A stretch of DNA of 64,000 nt from Mytilinidion resinicola (Eukaryota; Ascomycota; Dothideomycetes; Mytilinidiales; Mytilinidiaceae), in assembly GCF_010093595.1 (NCBI RefSeq), contig NW_022985437.1, positions 2,233,431 to 2,297,430 of the forward strand, in the 5' to 3' direction. The translations under genes were made by a program, and so were the position numbers. Positions 57,662 to 64,000 of this stretch are shown here, piece after piece; position 1 is the stretch's first letter, and each line of letters starts with the position of its first letter. The notes beneath the pieces are model-generated. The model had not been told where the DNA came from and did no database searches. It worked only from the letters and a program-made list of their open reading frames with translations.

Positions 57662-58691
57662 ATGCCTCGAAAACGGAAGCTTCCCGAACTCAGTGAAGAT
57701 GTCACGCCGAACGTACCTCTTGAACGCGAACCTGTCAAGAAGCAGAAGAGGCCTCCCCTCCCTGAACCCCAAGTGCCGCTCTCCAACCCAAAACCACGAC
57801 CTCGACCCTCCTCCTACAAGCCAAACTCAAAACCCTCCGCCGCGCCATCGTCGAATCCGAATTCCCTCAACTTTTTGAAAACTCGAATCCGAAACCTCAA
57901 GCGCCTCCTCGAACACACTGATCATGATAGAGGCTATAAAATGCCAGCTGGCGTGCGCATTGTCCGGGAGCGCGAGCTGGCGACTTGCGAGCACGACTTA
58001 GCAGAGAAGACCAACGCTGCAAGGGAATCAAAGCACAGGCAAAAACTGATTGGTAGATATCACCAGGTGCGGTTCTTTGGTGAGTACACAATCTGTTTTG
58101 CCAGTATGAGGGAGGAGCCGTGTCTAATGCTATCTAGAACGCCAAAAAGCTACCCGTGTATTGAAGAAGATTCGTCGCGAAGTGGAAGCTGCCTCTAATC
58201 CAGCAGAAAAAGAAGAGGCGCTCCGGAGAGTGCATATCGCTGAAGTGGATCTGAATTATACGATGTACTACCCTCTCATGCGACCCTACTCTGCTCTTTT
58301 TCCGAAAAATCAAGGCGACGGACCTACGACGAGGTCATATCCCACCCCAGATGTCGAAGAGGATAGTGCAGGGGGACAGGATGCGGGGGTTTCTGCAGAT
58401 CCAAACGCGCCACCGACTACGAAAGGCGACCCTGCCATGTGGACGGCCGTAGAGCGAGCGATGGAAGATGGCACGTTAGATGCTCTTCGGAACAGCAAGC
58501 CCTTAGAACGGGGTCTTCAAGCAACGAAACAACGACAAACATCAAAGAAGGAAAGCGATCTGAAGCGGAAGCATGGTCAAAAGGAGAAAGGACGGGATCC
58601 ACGAGGGACCTACGCGAAGCCTGGTACTGGGCGTACCACTAATGACGTCATTACCGAGAACGAAGACAGCGACGGTGGATTTTTTGAGTAG
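57662..58691 (+). CDS. EFG1: rRNA-processing protein Efg1
   Basis: Two exons: 57662-58079 and 58138-58691, giving 323 residues. A basic start (MPRKRKLPEL) and proline-rich leader precede the conserved helical domain: LKTRIRNLKRLLEHTDHD, CEHDLAEKTNAARESKHRQK, GRYHQVRFFERQKATRVLKK, then LNYTMYYPLMRPYSALFPKN. This is the Efg1 coiled-coil module, required for 18S rRNA maturation in the nucleolus. The basic C-terminal segment (RQTSKKESDLKRKHGQKEKG) fits a nucleolar protein. The 58-nt intron has a GTGAGT donor and a CTAG acceptor and keeps phase. Role inferred from family. Confidence 0.9.
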
Positions 58692-60038
58692 AGCGTACAT
58701 ATGTATGCCTTCCCCAATGGTATAGAGAAAACGGGTCGGTGTGCATTATCCTGGTTGGTGGAAAACTGTTGCGGACTCGGATTGAGCACATGGCACGTGG
58801 AGAATTGAACAAAGGTCCACGGCGTTGGTAGCTTTAGGATATTTCAAGGCTCATCACTTGAGGACTTAGGTTTCCAGGCCCCGTATGTTGCTTGGTACCC
58901 TTTAGAGGTGGTAGCACTCTAAATATTTGGGCTTCTATGCCAACAAATACGATTGATAGAAAACAAGTAATGCATACGACGGGCTGGAAGTGGTCGACAC
59001 GTGATCGTGTTCAATCGCACGTTCGTTCACACATGAAGAAATAGCCTGAGGAGACGATAAACTGTCTTGTGCAGGGTAGCAGAGCCTCAGTCTATTTACG
59101 ATATATGGGGACGTATGAGACGCGGACTATGCTTGCAAGGAATCAGCCAACAAGCTCATGAATATCGCCAGGATTGAGTGACGTTAGTCATTGAGAGTTG
59201 AGGCAGTGCAGCGTGCGCGGAAATTGTCTTTGCATCATCCAGGAAAACGAGGCTGTGGGATGAGGGCCTGATCAGTGGCTTGGAGAATCGGAGCTATTGC
59301 ACACCCCAGCACCACCCCGGACTGTTTCATCGCCAAGCTGCATGCACAATCCTCGTCGGCGATGCTGCTTGTACGTACCCTGAAGCCCTGCCGGCTCGGA
59401 TGAGAAGCAGCCTTTTGAGCCAAGGGGCAGCACAGCAGCTCTCCAGGATCGCCATCCTTCGTCCTTCATCCTCCTTCATTTCACCACCAATCGTCATCGT
59501 CCCATCTCCTCTCCACAGCGCTCTCCGAACGGCCTTGTGCCGACCTAACTAATTTAGTTTGCCCGCTGACTTCCGGGGAGCATAGGGCGAGCGATGATCT
59601 CAATCTAAACATCAAGCATTGGCCGAGAATCGTGGAGTAGCATGCTCAAGGCCGAGCAACGTCGCGCTGCGACCTGCGAGGATGTGACAGCATCATGCGC
59701 CCAGTGCGGGGCGTCTCACTAGGATAGCCGTCAGCACGAGACACTAGTGAGTAGTTCAAGTGCAAATTAATGGGTGGTCGCCCTGGCTGTCGTCGTTCGA
59801 GTAGGTGCGGCTGTATATATTAGTAGGCTCGAATGTCCGCCTTCATCTTGATACTTCGAGCCCCGCTCCCAGTACAGTGTTTCGTGTAGCCTCGCATTCT
59901 TCCACCAGACGCCATTCCGCCGCGCGACGTGGATCCTCTATTCCTATAAGACCTTCACTCAGCCTCAGACCCCCTGCGCGTCACTCTAAATGCCAAGAGG
60001 TTGAAGAAACCTCGATTCCCTTCCTTCTGTTCTGCACG
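58692..60038. other. Intergenic, GH47 promoter
   Basis: 1.35 kb without a supported gene. The right end contains the promoter and leader of the GH47 gene, with a possible TATA-like TATATATTAG at about 59815. It is not further resolved. Confidence 0.45.
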
Positions 60039-61701
60039 ATGGGTTGGTTTAAGCTCGTTATCGTTGGAGCCTTGCTGCCTGCTGCTTTTGCGGTCCCTCA
60101 AAGGAATATTCGTCAGAGTTATGACGACGAGGCAAAACGAGCACAGGCAGTGAAAGACGCGTTCCTCTTTTCGTGGAACGGCTATAAGACTTATGCATTT
60201 CCTCATGATGAGCTCCACCCGGTGAGCAACTCGTATGGCGATTCAAGGTAAGCAGTACACATTACGTGCTTATGTGTTGGGTACTCATAGCATTTAGGAA
60301 CGGCTGGGGAGCCTCCGCCGTGGATGCTCTCAGCACAGCTTTGGTCATGGAGCTTTCTGATGTCGTGAACGAAATCATCGAGTACGTCCCGACTATAGAT
60401 TTCTCCAAGACTAGTACCGAGGTCAGCCTATTCGAGACCACTATCCGGTATCTTGGCGGCATGTTGGCTGGATATGATTTCCTGAAGGGCCCATTATCGG
60501 GCTTAGCAAAAGATGTGAGCTGCATTCTTGGTCTCCATATTTTCGGAACTCATGCAATAGTAGGAGAAAAACGTCGATGCTTTGCTTGCTCAGGCCCAGA
60601 GTCTCGCCGATATTCTGTCATACGCATTCGATACTCCAACAGGAATCCCGTTCAACGAGCTCTGGATTGAGAATCGCTCGCATGTAGATTCATTTCAAGG
60701 GCTTGCAACCACCGGAAGTCTCATCCTCGAATGGACTCATCTATCCGATCTCACGGGAAATCAGACATATGCAGAATTGAGCCAGAAGGCGGAATCTCGT
60801 CTGCTTAATCCACAGCCAGCTTCTAGCTCGCCATGGCCGGGCCTTCTGGGTTACAATATCAATGTTACCACAGGACTATTCCAGGACGACTTTGGTGGCT
60901 GGATCGGCGGAGCTGATTCGTACTATGAGTATCTAATCAAAATGTTCGTCTACGATCCCACTAGGTTCAAGGAATACAGTACCTAGTAAGTATCACCTGA
61001 TTGCTCATTCTATTATCCAAATCTGACATCACTGCAGCTGGTCCACCGTTGCCGATTCTACGATTGCACATCTGACAACTCATCCTACGACGCGACCAGA
61101 CATCACTTTCGTGGCCGAATATAGCGGAAAGACCCTGATCGAGAGCTCTCAGCATCTTGCATGCTTCAACGGCGGTAACTTCCTCCTCGGCGGCACGGTT
61201 TTGAAAAAGCAAACCTATATCGATTACGGCCTTGACCTTGTCGACGGCTGCCGCGCGACCTACGCCGGAACAGCCACCGGCATTGGCCCCGAAGTTTTCG
61301 GGTGGAACTCTTCCCTTGTTCCCGCTAATCAGACAGAATTCTTCCAGAAGAACGGGTTCTACATTACGACCGCAAGCTACGACTTACGCCCAGAGGTCAT
61401 CGAATCTTACTATTATGCCTACCGTGTTACTGGCGACAAAAAGTACCAGGAGTGGGCTTGGGAAGCCTTCTTGGCCATCAATTCTACATGCGCGGCAAAC
61501 TCGGGCTATTCGGCCGTGGACAACGTGAACGAGGTAGGAGGCGGAGCGAAGGATGACTTCGAGGAGAGCTTTTGGTTCGCGGAGGTGATGAAGTATGCGT
61601 ACCTAATCCATGCACCGGAGGCAGAGTGGCAGGTGGATGGAAGCGGGAACAATAAGTGGGTGTTCAACACAGAAGCACATCCATTCAAGGTCGTGGGTTA
61701 G
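60039..61701 (+). CDS. Secreted class I alpha-1,2-mannosidase (GH47)
   Basis: Four exons: 60039-60247, 60298-60514, 60564-60985 and 61038-61701, giving 503 residues. A signal peptide ([18 protein letters not shown]) is cleaved before VPQRN. The GH47 barrel has [105 protein letters not shown] and the end FNTEAHPF. These include the acidic residues that bind Ca and act in catalysis. It is about as long as Penicillium and Aspergillus alpha-1,2-mannosidases. Substrate is Man9-type N-glycan or free oligosaccharide. Several NxT/S sites are present. An alternative, longer C-terminus downstream is possible. Confidence 0.95.
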
Positions 61702-61789
61702 TTCATTCCAAAGAATACTATTACTAGCTGAGTGCAGAGGACAGTGGGTGGCTCCAAATGAAAGCCTTGATGCAAATAAGACAAGTCAG

Positions 61790-61861
61790 ACTTCACAGGC
61801 CCATCCAACTTCACAGGCCCATCATACTTCACAGGCCCATCATACTTCACAGGCCCAGCAA
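61790..61861. repeat. 18-bp minisatellite, four units
   Basis: Four direct copies of ACTTCACAGGCCCATCAT (small variants in first and last) start at 61790, 61808, 61826 and 61844. The plus frame reads as a repeated TSQAHH-like peptide, followed by a hydrophobic stretch ending at a TAG at 61925-61927. Confidence 0.95.
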
Positions 61862-62476
61862 CTTCTTTCTTTCTCTGCGCCTCTTTTTCAAGCGTTTGGA
61901 CTCCTCATAATAAACGCTATATTCTAGATAGACGTCGTCGAAGATCACGTGATTTACACAAGCCCGATATCTTACCATTGTAGCTAGTCTAATAGGTTGT
62001 CTCGTACCAAACCAAGTCTTGAACAAGAACTAAATTGCGAAGCTCCGTGAATATGCATCCCCTAATTGCCGAGATAGCATACAATCTGAGGCAGTTTCTA
62101 TATATATTTGCTTTCGGCAATTATGGGCCCAATAGATGGACAAGGAGTTGTCGGAACTCCGAGCTGTGTGCAGTGCTACGGACTTCAGCTCTACTAATCT
62201 CACTCAACCCAACCTGACAATGATATCAAGCCCGCAAAGAAGAACTTTCAAGGGAAGCCAGCAAAGCCGAACAACCTAAAGGGCCAAGTACACACGTAGA
62301 GTTCCGGTAAATCTACACCACCTTCCAGGAGCAATTCTCGTATCCCGCACCTTAAACCGGCCACTTTCCCTACTCCCCCCCCCTCCGCAAACGCCCTCAG
62401 AAACTTCCGCGCCTATTCGCATCTCAAAGAAGAAACACACCCATTTCCCCCAAAAAACTTCCGGCGCCAAACCACC
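61862..62476. other. Intergenic, FSH1-like promoter
   Basis: From the minisatellite to the hydrolase gene. Apart from the possible alternative GH47 tail ending at 61927, no coding region is supported. Confidence 0.45.
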
Positions 62477-63220
62477 ATGAATGCCCAACCCCCGAAACCC
62501 AGCATCCTCTGCTTCCACGGCTCCGGCTCCAACGCCATGATCTTCAACGTGCAGCTCGCGCGCCTCGCGCGCCTCCTCCGGCCAACCTTCGACCTCGTCA
62601 TCCTCGACGCGCCCTTCGTCGGCGCGCCCGGCCCGGGCGTCCTGCCGTTTTTCGAGGATTGCGGGCCGTACGCGTACTGGACGCACCCGGCGCGCAACGG
62701 GACCACCGGCGCCGACAGGGGCACCGGCATCGAGAGCGTTATGTTGCCGGAGGTTGTCGATGTGATTACGAAGGCAGTGAGGGAGGTGGAGGCGAATGGG
62801 GGAGAGGTGGTGGGGGCGTGTGGGTTCAGTCAGGGGAGTCGGGTTGTGGCGGGGTTGTTGAAAGCACAGGAGGAGGTGGAGAGGAGGGGTGGAGATGGGC
62901 CAGGGGGGTTGAGGACGAGGTTGAGGTTTGGGGTTAGCTTTATGGGGTCCTATCCCCCGCCGCTGCTACCGGCTGAGCTGCAGAGGAAGAGTGGGGATGC
63001 GGATGCGGTGGGGGAAGAGAGGATCAAGACGCCGACGCTGCATGTAGCGGGTGCGAACGATAAGTGGAATTTTGCTGGGGAAAAGATGGTCAATGAATGC
63101 TTTGATACAAGCACGGCGAAGAGCGTGATTGTTCAGACCGAACATCATATGCCTATCAGTGTAGAGGAGAATGAGATGGTTAAGGAGGAGATTATGAAAC
63201 TATGGAAGGGAAGTAAATAG
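62477..63220 (+). CDS. FSH1-family serine hydrolase
   Basis: Single exon, 247 residues. The alpha/beta-hydrolase fold of the FSH1 family is seen: ILCFHGSGSNAMIFNVQL with its oxyanion-hole HGSG, FDLVILDAPF, the nucleophile elbow CGFSQGSRV (S118), then TLHVAGANDKW (D195) and EHHMP with the catalytic His (H223 or H224). Length fits yeast Fsh1-3 and related fungal esterases, some of which act in secondary metabolism, but no biosynthetic neighbour is present here. Substrate unknown. The ATG is the first in frame; only the end of the leader is GC-rich. It is convergent with the AP-1 gamma gene. Confidence 0.92.
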   Translation: MNAQPPKPSILCFHGSGSNAMIFNVQLARLARLLRPTFDLVILDAPFVGAPGPGVLPFFEDCGPYAYWTHPARNGTTGADRGTGIESVMLPEVVDVITKAVREVEANGGEVVGACGFSQGSRVVAGLLKAQEEVERRGGDGPGGLRTRLRFGVSFMGSYPPPLLPAELQRKSGDADAVGEERIKTPTLHVAGANDKWNFAGEKMVNECFDTSTAKSVIVQTEHHMPISVEENEMVKEEIMKLWKGSK

Positions 63221-63436
63221 GAGGTTATCAGCAGTTTGTTGCACATTAGTACTAGAGGGCTGTTCGAGGGGCGTTATCACGAGTTCACGTAGAGATCGAC
63301 ACTGTCTCATGAAGCACATGGAACCGCCAATGCATATGTATGACTTATCGCTATCACTTCTATGCTTCTGCAGACCGTATACATTGTCTCTTCCTCATAC
63401 ACCAATCAATGGCTAACAAGGACGACCCTCCGTCTC

Positions 63437-64000
63437 TCAAGCCGGTTCTGACCAGTCCACTTGTTCATGGACAGTACCAGCGCTACTACTCGAATAACTT
63501 ATCTTCAGCCGTAATCTAAGCCTTGCAGGTGGTGTCTGGAATCTTGGTTAGCAACATTTAGTACGCTGAATGTGATGAACTTACCCCATTGACGGCCGTT
63601 ACCCTCATCTGCTGGGTTGCTTCTTGTCCACCATCTAACTCAGCTTGACTAATGGGCTGTAGTTGCAGCTTCTGGCTCTTTGGTACTGCCGCCTGAAGGG
63701 ACACACCGCCAAGACGATCGAATGCGCCCGTGTTTCGGAAACGGGCCAAAACTTGCACAGCAGTGGCGGTGCGTTGAAGTTGGAAGGTAATTTGGAGATC
63801 GTTTTTGTTGTAGGCAGCATGAGCTGGTGGTCCCGAAACTGGTGGAGGCGAGGCTTGTGGTGGAGGTGAGGACATCCCACCAAAAAGGTCGACATTCGAT
63901 GGTGGTGGCTGTTTCACCGTGGGTTGAGGTGTGTTCGTAGAAGGCGTGTCGAAGAGGTCCAGTATTGAGTTGACGTTGGACCTCGGCGGCGGTGACGTCG
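63437..64000 (-). CDS. APL4: AP-1 complex subunit gamma, C-terminal part
   Basis: Partial gene: its 5' part lies beyond the window. Exons 64000-63585 (incomplete) and 63535-63437; the 49-nt intron has a GTAAGT donor and CCAG acceptor in phase 0. The visible part has the hinge (NVNSILDLFDTPSTN, VDLFGGM) and the ear domain: YNKNDLQITFQLQRTATAVQ, ARFRNTGAFDRLGGVSLQAA, VPKSQKLQLQPIS, then NGTPPARLRLRLKISY and VDWSEPA. This is the gamma-adaptin ear, which binds accessory proteins of AP-1 clathrin coats at the trans-Golgi/endosomes. The match covers only about 170 residues, so the gene identity rests on the ear and hinge. Confidence 0.92.

Noticed and set aside
61790..61861. CRISPR-like short repeats
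   Set aside because: The four 18-bp units are directly adjacent with no spacers, so this is a minisatellite.

Overview
The window looks like a chromosome segment from a filamentous ascomycete (Pezizomycotina). The genes are split by short introns, mostly 45-120 nt, with GTAAGT/GTATGT donors. Intergenic gaps are moderate, and the gene set is fungal: F-BAR Bzz1, a SUN-family wall protein, Mot1, Stm1, SEA complex, a Zn2Cys6 regulator, a GH47 mannosidase and an AP-1 gamma subunit. A Dothideomycete is plausible from the overall protein style, but the sequence alone does not prove it. I rebuilt gene models by matching splice phases by hand, so exon junctions are predictions.

Layout. 0-3.7 kb: an APH-fold kinase-like gene (-), a ~100-bp minisatellite and a frameshifted coding relic (-). 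3.7-6.3 kb: BZZ1 (+). 6.9-8.0 kb: a highly diverged tandem array with a ~175-bp period, then 2.4 kb of GC-rich non-coding DNA leading to a secreted SUN-domain protein (+, 10.5-11.9 kb). 13.4-15.2 kb: a lysine-rich protein with three CCCH fingers (+). 16.0-17.0 kb: the KEOPS kinase BUD32 (-). 18.1-19.8 kb: a large disordered conserved protein (-). 22.2-25.0 kb: RPS3 and an SLC35F6-type transporter (both -). 25.8-29.0 kb: an accessory island with a MITE-like element, a perfect 218-bp inverted repeat whose right arm lies in an intact tRNA-Asp gene and whose left arm is a cut copy of it, and a poorly defined hypothetical gene between the arms. 29.7-30.7 kb: a SET-domain protein (+). 32.7-38.9 kb: MOT1 (+). 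40.0-41.4 kb: STM1-like (-). 42.3-43.9 kb: a bZIP factor (-). 45.9-48.7 kb: an arrestin-domain adaptor (+). 49.3-50.2 kb: a Ulp1-like protease (-). 50.5-52.3 kb: a Zn2Cys6 regulator (-). 52.8-53.9 kb: TPT1 (-). 54.4-57.4 kb: SEA4/Mio (-), divergent from EFG1 (+, 57.7-58.7 kb). 60.0-61.7 kb: a secreted GH47 mannosidase (+). 62.5-63.2 kb: an FSH1-type hydrolase (+). 63.4 kb to the window end: the 3' end of AP-1 gamma (-).

Most genes are housekeeping and do not form a cluster. A loose theme is translation and tRNA biology (RPS3, STM1, EFG1, BUD32, TPT1, and an intron-containing tRNA-Asp whose splicing would use Tpt1), with vesicle traffic second (BZZ1, arrestin adaptor, AP-1 gamma, and SEA/GATOR2 at the vacuole). 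I see no biosynthetic cluster, CRISPR array or clearly intact transposon. The least explained structures are the tRNA-bearing perfect inverted repeat and the ~175-bp diverged array.
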